Positions 1 to 12,254 are shown, counted from the first letter of the stretch. The stretch is DNA of 64,000 nucleotides from Rana temporaria (GCF_905171775.1 NC_053494.1:192829544-192893543), one strand, 5' to 3'. Notes: generated by a model not told the origin, from the sequence alone. Numbers and translations: made by a program.

Positions 1-735
1 CTGATATCTGGATGAACACGTCAAATGCAAACACTAAATAGTTCATGGGGAAAATCACTGCAAAGACACCTATGCTTAGGAATAGGTAACTGTTGTAAAA
101 ATATACATGTTCTCCAGCGTATTTCCAGAAATCTCTACCATGTGCAGAATTAGAGCGAGAAGTGGAACATCAATTAGACAACAGAAGGTTGGTAACAGCT
201 CTGTATGACAATCTGTTGGGAGACGAGTCACAATCGGCCTCCTCCTGAGCACTCGGAAGTTTTCTGAGTAAAACCAATTTGTGACGGGCTTAATAGAACC
301 TATCAAATATTTTCTGGGGGCAACGGGTGCTCAGAGGTGAGAACTTTAAAGGAAAACTCAACTTTTGCTTTTTAAAATGGATACCGGTATAACCCATGTA
401 AGCTCTTTTCGTGGCTTATTGTGACTTCTTAGTAAAAATTATTTTTCTATTTCAATCTGCAGCCTCCTATATTCTAAAACGGAATGCTCCCTCTTCTAGT
501 CTGAGCATTACTACTGTACAGGGCATCCTGGGAATTTGATATAAAGGCACAATTTGGGTATTTAAAAATACATGCCTAAAATGTACCATTGCGCCGTAAT
601 ATGTTATCCGTTGCACCCAATAGAGTGCAGCAGTTATTTTTGGCATAATATAGAGCAATGCACAACATATGTTAAGTTTGTAATTTTAAAAACAGCTTGT
701 ATAAGTACCTAAATTCTGTTTTTATTGTGGCCTTG
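1..735. other. Unassigned non-coding stretch
   Basis: I see no gene, terminal inverted repeat or recognisable repeat here. Short open frames on both strands lack any domain signature. A poly-T run follows at about 739-757. Confidence 0.4.
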
Positions 736-841
736 TGTTTTTTTTTTTTTTTTTTTGCATTATGTCCTTTAGTCTTCCATATAGGCTATAGTAGATGGCG
801 TAAAGGATGGGTGATCGATGAGTTCATGAGCCACAGCCATA

Positions 842-1135
842 GGCGTGCGCACAGGGTGTTCCAGGTGTGCCTGGGCACACCCTAATCACTCTGTGTGGGA
901 CTGATTTCCTTTTTAGACCCCTGATATTTCACCAAAGCCCCTTAATGGGGCTCCTAAAAAAAATAGTAAAAAATATATATACATATATAATTGTAAAAAA
1001 CTAATAAAAACTACTAATACAATCCACTGCCCTACTGACACGTCCATTGCTCTAATGACACCATCAGTATATATGCACATGCGTATGTGTATTAGCTTTG
1101 GAGTGCACACCGTAATACAATAGGCTGTGTACCCC
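842..1135. repeat. Dispersed frog repeat, GGCGTGCGCA-type
   Basis: The left side carries GGCGTGCGCACAGGGTGT and then GTGCCTGGGCACACCC. The right side carries GTGCACACCGTAATACAATA. I recall this pairing as a common anuran dispersed repeat. Borders and superfamily are uncertain because no clean target duplication is visible. Confidence 0.35.
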
Positions 1136-1696
1136 TTTGGTCACAGCAAGTAAGTAGTCCAAGTAATAGTAACCATGGAGGATAAACAAAGCAGCACTCT
1201 GAAGGCAGCTCCTAGGAGATGTGAAGGATATGAGTCTTGCATATAGGGTTTTAATAAAATGTTGTGCTAAAGAGTAGTGCATTATCTTGCAAGACACTTA
1301 TCTTTTTGTTCCTATATGGTTTGTATGGTTTTTGTGCACACACACCTTTGGTGCTGATTCAGCCAAGTTTAATTCTGTTATCCTTAAAGGGACTCTACTA
1401 TTTTGCCCATTTAGGGCTTGCCTCCCCAGCGCTCACCTGCCATTCCTTCCTCCATCACAGCTGGCACTAGAATCTCCAATGTCTGACTCTAGGGATAGAG
1501 AAGATGTTATACGCTTGGCTGCTTTTTCAAATGGGAAGAGTCCCCATAAGCATATTATGTCAGCTTGGGCAGGGAAAAGAACAGTTAGGGAGCACAAGCA
1601 AGGAGACTATTAGTGGGTTGAAAGAGACCCCTGCCAAGACCCTGAATGGGTAAGGGTGACATGACATCTGGGCAAGAATATTTTAGCCATGTGACT
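1136..1696. other. Unassigned non-coding stretch
   Basis: No gene or clear repeat border. The two overlapping open frames at 1264-1613 have no recognisable domain and no supporting splice or promoter context. Confidence 0.35.
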
Positions 1697-1868
1697 TACT
1701 GTATTTATTGGCGTATAACACTCACTTTTTTACCCTGAAAATAGAAGGCAAACGGTGCCTGCGTGTTATATGCAGGGGGCTGTGAAAAGTATTTTTCCTG
1801 AAACTTCCCTCTTAAAGTTAGGGTGCGTGTTATACGCCTGTGCGTGTTATACGCCGATAAATACAGTA
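1697..1868. mobile_element. Small MITE with TACTGTATTTATTGGCGTAT ends
   Basis: A 172-bp element whose left end TACTGTATTTATTGGCGTAT is the inverted partner of the right end ATACGCCGATAAATACAGTA. Internal copies of GTGTTATACGCC or its variant strengthen the hairpin. TA at both ends fits a TA target. A fragment of the same family lies at about 10,893-10,974. The superfamily is not assigned. Confidence 0.75.
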
Positions 1869-2731
1869 TTTTAAATCTGATTCAACTTTGCTGAACGTAA
1901 CTCACTTTTTTGAAAACAGGATCCCAATCGTGTTGTGGTATCATTTTAGGTTAAACCTCCTGTGTGTTATATTTACCAAAACCATGTACACACACAAAGA
2001 GAATAAAACACATGCAGAACATGCAGGAAAACACAGAAACAATAAGCACACCAATATACAGTGGATACTATAGTGTCCTTTGTGTGAATAAATTAAATCA
2101 AATTATTGCATTCAAATCAAAATACCCCACACCTCCCACCACTGGCCATTGGGTGGCTGCAGTCAGTAAAATTACGGGGGGTGAAAGACCTTACACCTTC
2201 CTTCGACACAAGAAACAAAAACTTCTGAAAGACCTGATTTTACTGGCAGCGCTTTCAGCTAACTGGCGATTATAAATATATTATATTATATATTATTAAA
2301 TATATTATTTTGCGTTCAAATAGAGAACATCAAGTAAACAGATCCATCCCGCTGAGTAGTAATGGGTTCCCCTTACCAAATGTTTTTCTTCTTTTCTCCA
2401 GTTTTCCACCTTCTCCTTCCCTTACCACCCACTCTTTACCCCACTCCCTACCACACTTTCCCCCTCCTTCTAACTGCCCTTCTCTACCATACCCTTCCCC
2501 TCTCTCAACACCTCCTCCCAATGTACATAAAAAAAAAAAATCCGGACTATTTGTCCCCTGGTCTATACTGTGCTATATTCTAGCCATCTTCCCTGTTGGC
2601 TTTCATCATTGACCTGGACCCGAAGGTAATACTCCAGGGAAGGTCATATACTCTATGTTGGCTCCATTGGATCTTTCAGTTTTGTACACATTTAATAAAT
2701 CTGTTTTATTTTATTTGTACCTAAACACTAT
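1869..2731. other. Unassigned stretch with a CT-rich tract
   Basis: AT-rich sequence with a polypyrimidine low-complexity tract at about 2,395-2,520. The tract generates apparent proline/serine-rich open frames on both strands that I do not regard as genes. Confidence 0.5.
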
Positions 2732-3483
2732 GGCCCGGATTCACATACATTGGCGCATATTTATGCCGGTGTAGCGTATCTAATATACGCTACGCCAACG
2801 TCGCGCAAAGAGGCAAGCACCAAATTCTCAAAGCACTTGCCTCCCAAACTGCGCTGGGTTCCCTCAGCGTAAGCCCTATAGGTGGAAGTGGGCGTGAGCC
2901 ATGCTAATGAGGCATGACCCCATGCAAATGATGGGCTGAGTGCCATACAGGTACTTAAAACGAACGGCGCATGCGCCGTCCCGTGGACGTATCCCAGTGC
3001 GCATGCTCAGAATCACATCAGAACTACTCCCTAAGATACGACGGATCACTGCCTACGACGTGAACGTAACCTACGCCGAGCCCTATTCACGTACTACGTA
3101 AACGACGTAAAATACGACGGCTGTGTTCCCTGGTCCATACCTTTGCATGGGTTGCGCCTCCTATATGGGGAATAACTTTACACCGGACGTACGACTTACG
3201 CAAACCGCATATATTATGCGCCGGGCGCAAGTACGTTCGTGAATCGGCGTATCTCCCTCATTTGCATATGTGCATAGCAAATCAATAGGAGAGGCAAATG
3301 CGCCCAGCGTAAATATGCGCCCACGATACGACGGCGTAGGCAAGTTACATCGGTCGTAGGAAGCCTATTTTTTTTAGGCGTATCTCAGATTGTGGGCACG
3401 GCGCATAGATACGACGGCGCATAGTTAGACTTACGCGGCGTATCTCGAGATACGTCGGCGTAAGTGCTTTGTGAATCCGGGCC
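2732..3483. mobile_element. GGGCC-family MITE, copy 1
   Basis: The element begins GGCCCGGATTCACA and ends TGTGAATCCGGGCC, and is flanked on both sides by TAT, a 3-bp target duplication. The interior is rich in CpG words such as TACGACGG and GCGTATC and has no coding capacity. It is one of about ten relatives here. The 3-bp duplication and GGGCC terminus resemble PIF/Harbinger, but the targets are not TWA, so I leave the superfamily open. Confidence 0.85.
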
Positions 3484-4628
3484 TATTTCAAAGGGCAGTA
3501 TGCAATGTTATGTGCTTACTGTGTTAACCTTAAATAAAGAATAATAAAAAAAAATCATTGCATCCAGAAACAGCCAGGTAAATAACTTCTCACTTTATGT
3601 AATTTTACAGTATTCAGTCCCCCCTTCCCCAGAAGTTCATCTTTAATTTGGACTCTACAAAATGCCATCTTTATCTCCCATTCCTGTAAGAGACAAAAGA
3701 CGTCTCGGAGCAGCCGGTGCGCTCCCTTCAGAGTGGAGCAACATGGCAGGGGAAAAGACATGTTTATATAAAAAAAAAAAGAAATCGTAGTTACCACGAT
3801 GAGGGGATCGGATAAATAGGGTGGCAGATGGATACACATTTGGTGAGAGGAAAGTACACATCCATTTATAATTTAAGGCACTCACAATTGAAGAGGGACC
3901 TTTAGGTTGTAAACAGGGAGCTGGTGAGAAATCCAAGAAAAAAAATAAATATTAGTGTGTTGGGTGGCTTAGGATATTGACAAAAGCAGGCTTCATGGAG
4001 ATAAAAATAAAGTATATTGAATAATACAAATGAAGGGAAAAAGGATTATTAAAATAAGTGTCCCTTTCCCTCCCGGGTTTTTTTTTCCTGCCTTCTTATA
4101 AATAATGTAATTCTCATATTTAATTTGTATACAGAGATCTCTCTTGTTTGTTGTGTGACTGTGGATTTGTGTACAGATATAAAACTGTGTACAGAATTTT
4201 GGAAAAAAAAAAGTATAAAATACGTGTTTTGTATGTTTTCGTTTAGTAAATAAATGGAATTGGATAAAGCTAAATTCTGGGTAGATATAAAAATAATACA
4301 TATATTTATGCACTCATTAGAAGATGATTGAAATACAGCTCATATAAGTACATTTGTCTTAATTTAGCTTCCTATAATCCCATGCACAGCAGTAATCAGA
4401 CTGGGAAGAAGTGGGGTAGCACTAGGACCCAATAAGGCTCTACTGCATTACATGCTGCTGCCAGTCTAACACTGGGAGCCTGGTGACAGGAGGAAAATGC
4501 AGGGATCATTTATCGACGTGCCAACCACTGAGTCATTCTCATTTTATGGAATAGTTATTTGGGTGGACATAAATTGGTGTCTGTGAAATATTGTGTTTCC
4601 TTGTTTTGGGCACCAGCCTCTGCAGTAC
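3484..4628. other. Unassigned non-coding stretch
   Basis: Contains A-rich runs at about 3,546, 3,770 and 4,201 and no recognisable gene. The open frames at 3,555-3,936 and 3,993-4,313 on the minus strand are low-complexity and lack domains. Confidence 0.4.
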
Positions 4629-4631
4629 TTA

Positions 4632-5049
4632 GGCCCTGTGCACACGATCAGTCTAAACCGATGAGAACGGACTGAAGTTCAGTTTCATTGGTCCAAACCG
4701 ACCGTGTGTGGGCCCCATCGGTCCGTTATCCTTCGGTCCAAAAATTTAGAACTTGCTTTAAAATTGATCTGATGGACGCCTAACCTATAGGTCAAAACTG
4801 ATGGTTAGTACGTAAAAGCATCGGTTCAAAACCCGCGCATGCTAAGAATCAAGTCGACGCATGCTTAGACGCATTGAACTTCGTTTTTTCAGCACGTCGT
4901 TGTGTTTTACGTCACCACGTTGGACTCGATCGTTTTTTTAACTGATGGTGTGTAGGCACATCAGACCATAAGTCAGCTTCATCGGTTAACCAATGAAACT
5001 GAAATTCAGTCCCTTCTCATCGGTTTAGACTGATCGTGTGTACAGGGCC
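4632..5049. mobile_element. PIF/Harbinger-like MITE with TTA duplication
   Basis: A 418-bp element beginning GGCCCTGTGCACACGATCAG and ending with its inverted partner CTGATCGTGTGTACAGGGCC. It is flanked by TTA at 4,629-4,631 and 5,050-5,052. TTA matches the TWA target of PIF/Harbinger, and the GGCCCTG start is also typical. No transposase. A truncated relative lies at 52,457. Confidence 0.85.
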
Positions 5050-5383
5050 TTAGGGGTTTTGCATAGTTCAGAATCATGCAATGAGAGATTGCAGAAGTTG
5101 CCTAGAAGGACTGATGAGGACATCAAAACCACAAGCATATAATGTAGATGGTAGTTATCGGGTCAATCCATTCCTGTGTAAACAAGAATGATTCAAAAAA
5201 GCACACAATGATATACAAAACCATAAAGTCCAACTCAAACTGGGAAAAATTGGACCCATCAACTAGACATCATCAGAAATCTTGAGTTTACCTAGAAAAT
5301 TAGTTAAAGCACCCTTCAGGTACCTGTCGGTGAATTGGAAGATTTGCATAAGAAGAACAATTTGCAGGGGTGTGAAAGTATGC

Positions 5384-5613
5384 TCTTTACTAAAGGCAAA
5401 TCCACTTTGCACTACAAGTACACTTGGAAGTGCAGTCGCTGTAGATCTGAGGGGTGCATCCAAGGAAAATAGAAAACAGAATTTGTGTTTGTACATGATT
5501 AGATGATAGAAAATCAGCAGAGATTCCCCTCATTTTAGATCTTCTCCTAAGATCTACAGCGACTGTACTTCCAAGTGCACTTGTAGTGGAAATAGGATTT
5601 GCCTTTAGTAAAT
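5384..5613. mobile_element. Imperfect hairpin MITE
   Basis: The left arm near 5,384-5,450 (TTTACTAAAGGCAAATCCAC, then TGCAGTCGCTGTAGATCT) is complementary to the right arm near 5,549-5,613 (AGATCTACAGCGACTGTACT, then GGATTTGCCTTTAGTAAA). A relative with the same TTTACTAAAGGCAAATCCAC end lies at 24,584-24,754. Minus- and plus-strand open frames here are shadows of the arms. Confidence 0.7.
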
Positions 5614-5724
5614 CAATCTCTATGAGTTTTCTACACCGGGTGAAAAAGCGTTTACCTGGCCCAAAGTTTTGAGCTATGGTGTCTAGTTTCTCAAGATATA
5701 AAAGTGATTTAAATTCTTTCTTAA

Positions 5725-6161
5725 AGGGATACTAGAGGTTCCTGTTTTATTTTTTTTAAATAACAAACATCTCATACTTACTTTTACTGTACAGCTCGTT
5801 TTGCACAGAGTAGCCCCAAACATCCTCTTCTGGGGTCCCTCGGCGACTCTCGCAGCTCCTCCCCATATTAGATAACCCCCTTGGAGAAGAGCTCTCCCGA
5901 GGGGGTTACCTTGCGGGCGCGCTCCCCCGGCACCCACGTCATTGGAATTGATTGCGGCAGCCAATGGCTACGCTGCTATCAGTTTATTCAATCAATGCCA
6001 GGACTCTGTGGAGAAGAGGATGACGGGGACGCGCCAAGCAGGTGAACTGGCTCAGGTAAGTAAAACAGGGGGGCTGGGGGGGTCCATTGATTGCCGGGTG
6101 TTTTTTCACCTTAATGCATAGAATGCATTAAGGTGAAAAAACACAAACCTTTACAACCCTT
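5725..6161 (+). mobile_element. TTAA-flanked MITE carrying a splice-donor motif
   Basis: Flanked by TTAA at 5,721-5,724 and 6,162-6,165, beginning AGGGATACTAGAGG. Near the right end is a hairpin built from CACCTTAATGCAT and its complement, and a strong donor-like CAGGTAAGTA at about 6,053-6,062. A close relative is at 54,729-55,224. TTAA flanks suggest piggyBac- or Kolobok-type mobilisation (inference). Confidence 0.8.
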
Positions 6162-6275
6162 TTAATGACTGGATTCAGTTTTTAACAGCTACTTGTGTCA
6201 TGTAAGCTGTCTCTTGTAGTGTGGAATCTGAAACTTTAAACTGGCAAGTCTCTTGTGTCTCTTTCTCTCTCTTAA

Positions 6276-7140
6276 CCCTCCTGGCGGTATCCCCGAGCGT
6301 GACTTGGGGTTGATTTTTTCTACCAAAATCGGTAACCCCGAGTCACACTCGGGGTAAGCTATGCAGAGCCTGCAGCGTGCGCTGGCTTACCTTCTCCTGG
6401 ATCCAGCGATGTCACCACGCTGTGTGAGCGAGCGGGTGCTCGCTCGATTCACACAGCATCCTCCTGTGCCGCCGATCTCCGTTCCCTGCGACGTTACGAC
6501 GCACGGGAGCGGAGATCGGCGCCAAATTCAAAAAAAGTAAACAAACACAATACATACAGTATACTGTAATCTTATAGATTACAGTACTGTATGTAAAAAA
6601 TACACACCCCCCTTGTCCCTAGTGGTCTGCCCAGTGCCCTGCATGTACTTTTATATAATAAAAACCTTTCTTTCTGCCTGAAAACTGTAGATTGTCCATA
6701 GCAACCAAAAGTGTCTTTTTATGTCAAAAATGGTTTTAGATCAGCTAGAAAACAGTGATAATAAATTATAATCACTTGCAGAATTGTGCGATAGTGATTT
6801 GTGGGGAAATTCGTCATAAAAAAAAATAATAATCACAGCGACAATTCTGCAACTGAGCAAATTTTAGTGATTTTGAGTTGATTACATTATTGAATAATTT
6901 TTATTTTAATTATATTATTACTTGCTATAATTATTTATAATTATTTATTATATTATAATTAAAAATTTTGTTTTTAAAAAAATGTCATACCCGGGATGCC
7001 TACTAGATTCTTGTTTGGACAGATTTAAGTGAGTTATTCCTAAAAATCACAGGCCTACAGTATAAAACACCAAATTTCCTTGCAAATAATTGTACCGCTT
7101 TCAGCATGTTTTTTCAGAAAGAATCATACCGCCAGGGAGG
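6276..7140. mobile_element. TTAA-flanked MITE with CCCTCCTGGCGGTA ends, copy 1
   Basis: An 865-bp element beginning CCCTCCTGGCGGTA and ending TACCGCCAGGGAGG, with TTAA at both borders (6,272-6,275 and 7,141-7,144). CCC...GGG termini plus TTAA match the piggyBac pattern. No transposase is visible. The second copy (40,868-41,731) has almost the same length and interrupts a Tc1 transposase. Confidence 0.88.
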
Positions 7141-7559
7141 TTAAGACAGTTGGTTTTACCATGCAGCAGTCTCTTGTAATGCGACAGCTCTCTCTTGTCA
7201 TTTGTAACATGGCAGACATTTGTAACATAGCAGAAGCCACCAGGGGGATATGTAGGGATTGCAATTACTAGGTTTTTCAAACCAATTATCAGTTGACATG
7301 TATGGGTCATGTGCACTATCTACAAGGATCTAGGCTCTCTATCTGCAGTTGGTTCAGAAAGAAGGCAGTGCTGCAGTGCTGGGACCAGTGATTTGCCCTG
7401 ACATTTTTTACAAGCTCAAAGTAATTCAGAAACCTTGAAAACCAGAACAGATGTAGATTCTTCAATGATGTTGGTAGGCTTCTACGTGCAGTCAGGTGTG
7501 TATGTATGATCAAGTCACTCCCCCAAGCACCACCATCCCTCGTTGGCTCTATAAACACA

Positions 7560-8246
7560 GGCCCGGACTCAGATACAATGGTGTATCTATCGGCGGGCGT
7601 AACGTATCTCAGATACGTTACCCCGCCGTAAATTAGGGCGTAAGTTCCGTATTCAGAAAGAACTTGCGCCCTAAGTTACGGCGGCGTAACGTATGTGGTC
7701 CTGCGTAAGCCCGCCTAATTCAAATGTGGATGATGTGGGCGTGTTTTATTCAAAATAATTGTGACCCCACGTATTTGATGTTTTTTACGAACGGCGCATG
7801 CTCCAAATTACGCCGCAAATCGTCAATGCTTTAGACGTGAACTTACGTACAGCCCTATTCGCGAACGACTTACGCAAACGACGTAACATTTTCAAAATTC
7901 GACGCGGGAACGACATCCATACTTAACATAGGATACACCTCATATAGCAGGAGTAACTTTACGCCGGAAAAAGCCTAACATAAACGACGTAAGAAAATGC
8001 GCTGGGCGGACGTACGTTTCTGAATCGGCGTATCTACCTAATTTGCATATTCCTCGCGTAAATCTACGGAAGCATAAATATGCAGCCTAAGATACGACGG
8101 TGTAAGACACTTATGCCGGTCGGATCTTAGGGAAATCTATACGTAACTGATTCTATGAATCAGTCGCATAGATACGACCCCGCAACTCAGAGTTACGACA
8201 GCGTATCCGGAGATACGCCGTCGTAACTGCTATCTGAATCCGGGCC
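7560..8246. mobile_element. GGGCC-family MITE, copy 2
   Basis: Begins GGCCCGGACTCAGATACA and ends CTATCTGAATCCGGGCC. The 3-bp duplication ACA is at 7,557-7,559 and 8,247-8,249. The interior has the family's CpG-rich TACGAC/GCGTAA words. The duplication is not TWA. Confidence 0.85.
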
Positions 8247-9519
8247 ACAGTGGTTATGTATGTCAGTGAAGAGGGGAGGAGAGGAGCCAGATGATCCCTG
8301 AGACACTTTCCTCACCAGGAACATTAGTGATCGGAAACAGGATTTCTGCCAGTCGATTGTTCTTCCAGATGGCAGATATGTAGCAGGGTTGGGGGGCTTC
8401 GGTAGGCATAAAAATCTACTCTAATTCCAGCTACTTCATGTCAATGGCTACTTTTAGACAGTCCACGGCAGAATTAAATGAAAATAGATGCCATTAAGTC
8501 CCTGTTCAGCTATCTTGTTGTGGGAGAAAACGTTACTGCTTGTGATTTTTTAAGTGCAATTTACACACATTTCCACATGTCGCGCATAGGGCAGCCTAGT
8601 GAAGTAATAAGGGTGCCCTATGCACACCCAATAGAAGCCTTTGTACCCTTTTAGAGGACAAGCTTAGCGTGATTTTTAAACGTGTGATTGCCGCATGATT
8701 CTGTCACATGAGAAGAATCAGAATCGCACCATGTTTGGGGCTCCATTAAGAATAATGACACCCAAATGTGTTTCACCACGATTTGAAATCTGCCTACCAT
8801 TCCAAATTATCTAATGTGAATGGGGCGCTAGAAGGTAGGTTGTGTTCCTCATGTCACTATAAATATGATTTTTTTTTTTTTTTTTACCTAGGTTTGTCTT
8901 AAAGTATTTATTCATTGAGTGATTTTATCAGATTTCATTTATTTCGTCATAATCTTGATCATATTAAATAAGCAATGAGTTGGCTTCGTAACTGCCTCTA
9001 AATAAGGAATAATTCCATAGCTAATTAGGCCATGTTTGCATTGTTCTGTGATTAGCCACTTATCATATTGTCTGGTATCGCTATACAAATAATCACTGCA
9101 GCCTAGAGGCAAAAACATCCCAACATTCCCTCTGTGCCACCAGCCGGGCCGATTCCCACTGATGTACGGCTGACCGCACTGTCTCCAGATGATGGCTTCC
9201 AATCACTCAGAATAGTAATCCACTGTCCCCTTAATGGAAAACAGCCTCACATGTAGTGATAGACGAGCTAAATGAGGTTTCTTGGCTGCTTGTTGCTTTT
9301 AATAAAACACATTGCGTAGTCTGCAACTTGTTTTAAATTATTGAATACCTCTGTGCCTGTTGCATATCTCTATTTCTGTAATAGAGGATATCCACCTTTT
9401 GTGTTTTCCTATCTTTGATGTCTAATCGCTACATTCCAGTCAAACAGCTGACTGGCAAACCTACAAAGAAATGAAGGGTCTATAATTGTTATCATAGGTG
9501 TATTTTAAATGATAGAGAC
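8247..9519. other. Repeat-poor stretch, possible conserved non-coding DNA
   Basis: 8,370-8,880 has no clear repeat border apart from a poly-T run at 8,870-8,885. 8,890-9,330 has balanced composition, few simple repeats and AT-rich homeodomain-like words such as CTAATTAGG near 9,020. The minus-strand open frame at 8,939-9,202 has no domain. Conservation cannot be judged from one sequence. Confidence 0.35.
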
Positions 9520-9522
9520 AGA

Positions 9523-10234
9523 GGGCCAGTTCCACAGACGAAGTACGCCGGCGTATCTACTGATACGCCGGTGTACTTTCAAATTTCCTGCGTCGTATCG
9601 TTGTTTTAAATCCTCAAAACAAGATACGACGGCTTCTGGGTTAGATCCGTCAGGTGTACGTCTTTGTACGCCTTCGGATCTAAGATGCAATACTTCGGCG
9701 TCCGCTGGGTGGCGTTTTCTGCGTCGGGTATGCAAATTAGCGATTTACGACGATCCACGAACGTATGCGCGGCCGTCGCATTTTCTAACTTAGTCTGTAG
9801 TCGGCTTTTTCCAGCGTATAGTTAAAGCTGGTATTTTGCGGTGTATAGATAGAATTGCCATGTTAAGAATGGCCGTCGTTCCCGCGTCTAAATTTGAATT
9901 TTTTTTTTTTTTCCGTAAGTCGTCGGTGAATAGGGATGGACGTAACTCACGTCTAAGTTCAAAAAATGACGTTGTTGCAAAGTCATTTAGTGCAATGCAC
10001 GGCGGGAAATTTAGGAACGACGCATGCGCATTTCATTCGGCGCGGGGACACGCTTCTTTTAAATGAAACCCGCCCCCAACCCGCCCAATTTGAAATACAC
10101 CGCCAGAAATACACTACACCACCGTAACTTACGGCGCGAACTCGCTGAGGATTCGAAAATGCGCCAGGTAAGGTACGGCGGCGTAGTGTATCTCTGATAC
10201 GCTGCGCCAATGTATTTCTTTCTGGATCTGGCCC
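9523..10234. mobile_element. GGGCC-family MITE, copy 3
   Basis: Begins GGGCCAGTTCCACAGACGAA and ends GGATCTGGCCC, flanked by AGA at 9,520-9,522 and 10,235-10,237. Internal GTACGCCGGCGTATCTACTG words are shared with the copies at 29,918 and 43,530, so these three form a subfamily. Confidence 0.82.
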
Positions 10235-10477
10235 AGAATATCAACCAAAAATCCATTAAAAAAACACTTGATACAAATGTTATAATTTGAGTTGCAATTC
10301 AGTGAGAAAAATAGGTATTTGATCCACAAGCAAAATATGATGTAGTACTTGATGGATAAACCCTTGTTGGCAAGCACAGAGGTAAGATGTTTGTTCTAGT
10401 TGGTGACCAGGTTTGCACACATCTCAGGAGGGATTTTGGTCCACTCTTCTTTACAGATCTTCTTTAAATCCTTAAGG

Positions 10478-11175
10478 CAGGCATGTCCAAAGTCTGGCCC
10501 GCGGGCCAATCGCGGCCCACCTGGTTATCGAAACATGTATATCTTTTGTGGTCCCTGACGACCTCCCAGTGCCAGGGCCACACAAGATATATAGGCTGGC
10601 TGTCTCGGAGGGAGGAGGCAGGACGAGTATTTCCTGTTTAAACGGCAGCCTCTGTAATAGGAAATCCTGTCTCCGGCGCTGCCATTGGACGACTGTTCTG
10701 TCCATCAAATAAGGCAGGACTTTCTCTTAAAGTGGTCGCGTTTAAACAGGAGATTCTCCTGTAGGATATCTTTGGCGCTCTTCCTGCCTCCTCCATGGCT
10801 GCATTCCTGGCAATGGTGAGGCGCTGCCTTCCTGGCAACTGGGGGTCTGCAGATGGGCACTGACCCTTATTTTGCTTCACAGTTCTTTATTTAAAATTTT
10901 TAGTTTTTTTTTCCTGAAACTTCCCTCTAAAAGTGAAGGTGTGTGTTATACGCCAAAAAATACGGTATATCCAAATAATACACCTGAGCTCATCTGTTTA
11001 CTCACACACAGCCACAAAGGCAAGACAATTCTTGTTGGGCCGTGTATTAGTGCTCGAACAAACACACTTAGACCAAATTTTAATGGTTCAAAGAATGTCA
11101 GGCAAAATAGTCGGCCCTCACGCATGTTCACTTCATCAAATCTGGCCCTCTTTGAAAAAAGTTTGGACACCCCTG
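10478..11175 (-). mobile_element. Non-autonomous hAT element inside Tc1
   Basis: The left end CAGGCATGTCCAAAGTCTGG and right end GGACACCCCTG are hAT-type CAG...CTG termini. A perfect 8-bp duplication CCTTAAGG lies at 10,470-10,477 and 11,176-11,183, splitting a Tc1. Inside, about 10,893-10,974 matches the end of the small TACTGTATTTATTGGCGTAT family, so a third layer may be present. The minus-strand frame at 10,946-11,170 has no recognisable hAT dimerisation signature. Confidence 0.9.
10893..10974. repeat. Fragment of the GTGTTATACGCC MITE family
   Basis: The words TTTCCTGAAACTTCCCTCT and GTGTTATACGCCAAAAAATA are shared with the right half of the element at 1,697-1,868. Only one terminus is present, so this is a truncated insertion or a part captured by the hAT. 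Confidence 0.6.
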
Positions 11176-11640
11176 CCTTAAGGTTTCTTGGATGTCGCTT
11201 AGCAACTCAAAGTTTCAGCTCCCTCTATACATTTTCTGTAGGAATAAGGTCTGGAGACTGGCTAGGCCACTCCATGACCTTAATGTGCTTCTTCTTGGGC
11301 CTTGGTAGTATGTTTTGGATCATTCAAAATTTTACAATACATGTCCCAGTCCATTGACCCCTTAATAAGGCAGTCGGCCTTTACTTTTAGCAGAGAAACA
11401 GTCCCAAAGCATAATGTTTCCACTTCCATGCTTGACTGTAGGAATGGTGTTTTTAGGGTCATAGTCAGCATTTTTAACACGGCGAGTGGAGTCAATGCCA
11501 AAGAGCAAAATTTTGGTCTCATCTGACCACAGCACTTTCTCCCAATTCTTCTCTATAACTATTTAGATATTTTTTGGCAAACTTCAGACAGGTCTGTACA
11601 TGTGCCTTCTTAAAGATGGGGACGCTGTAGGATTTCAATA

Positions 11641-11695
11641 AGTGCTGTGTAAACTGTTGGCGCTATATAAATTGTGTATAATAATAATAATTGAA
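11641..11695 (+). repeat. L2-type LINE 3' tail
   Basis: AAGTGCTGTGTAAACTGTTG, then GGCGCTATATAAATTGTGTA and an ATA-rich microsatellite tail match the 3' end of the L2 fragment at 61,090-61,150. Only the last ~55 bases remain. Confidence 0.7.
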
Positions 11696-12254
11696 AGGCT
11701 GGCAGTTACAATTACTCCCAGAGGCATGATGGGACTTGTAGTTCTACCCCTGCTTTATGGACTGCCTATGTCATCTTTCTGCCCCTTCCCACTTGTGATT
11801 GGATAGTGAAGGAGCAGCAACAGACTGAGGGGGTCATCTCTGTAATTTGTTCACTCTTTACCTCTATCTAATTGCACTAATCTCTCCTCCTGTCCACACG
11901 TTCCTTGGAAACATATGATCGTTCAGAGCACCTGATTGGCCCAAAGTGCTGCTCTTCTGTGCAGGAGATTGCAAGAGGTTTATATGGAGACAAATTCAAA
12001 CATGTTTATTAGTTGCATTTAAATTGTATATAATGATTTTCAGTTAATAAATTACTGCATTTATTGGTACTTTCTAAAAGTTGCCGGAGTTCAGCTTTAA
12101 AATGGATTCCTAACCAAAATGTATTTTATGGTGTGGAGAGAGCAGGGAAGGTTAGTACTTTTGTCATATCATTTTCTGTCTTTCCCACCTGGAAGTTGTC
12201 CCAGTGGAGATGCAAAGTGATAAATACCTGAAAAATTTTAATCATAGACACAGT
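11696..12254. other. Unassigned stretch with TTAA-type element remnants
   Basis: GCATGATGGGACTTGTAGTTC near 11,727 recalls the hAT at 24,773. CCGGAGTTCAGCTTTAAAAT near 12,084 looks like the right end of a TTAA element. No gene. Confidence 0.4.

Larger units (their letters stand above)
10238..11640 (-). pseudogene. Dead Tc1-type transposon interrupted by a hAT element
   Basis: Two blocks, about 10,262-10,469 and 11,184-11,640, read on the minus strand as a Tc1/mariner-type transposase of a lineage common in fish and frogs. I recognise nucleotide landmarks such as CACAGCACTTTCTCCCAATT (11,529 on) and CCCAAAGCATAATGTTTCCA (11,403 on). No intact frame remains, and part of the middle appears deleted near 11,290-11,345. 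The element is split by a hAT insertion at 10,478-11,175 and so predates it. A short L2-like tail follows at 11,641. Terminal repeats could not be placed confidently. Confidence 0.8.

Noticed and set aside
10872..11357. 161-residue plus-strand frame across the hAT/Tc1 junction
   Set aside because: It crosses a transposon border and an exact target duplication, so it cannot be an ancestral gene. It has no domain.
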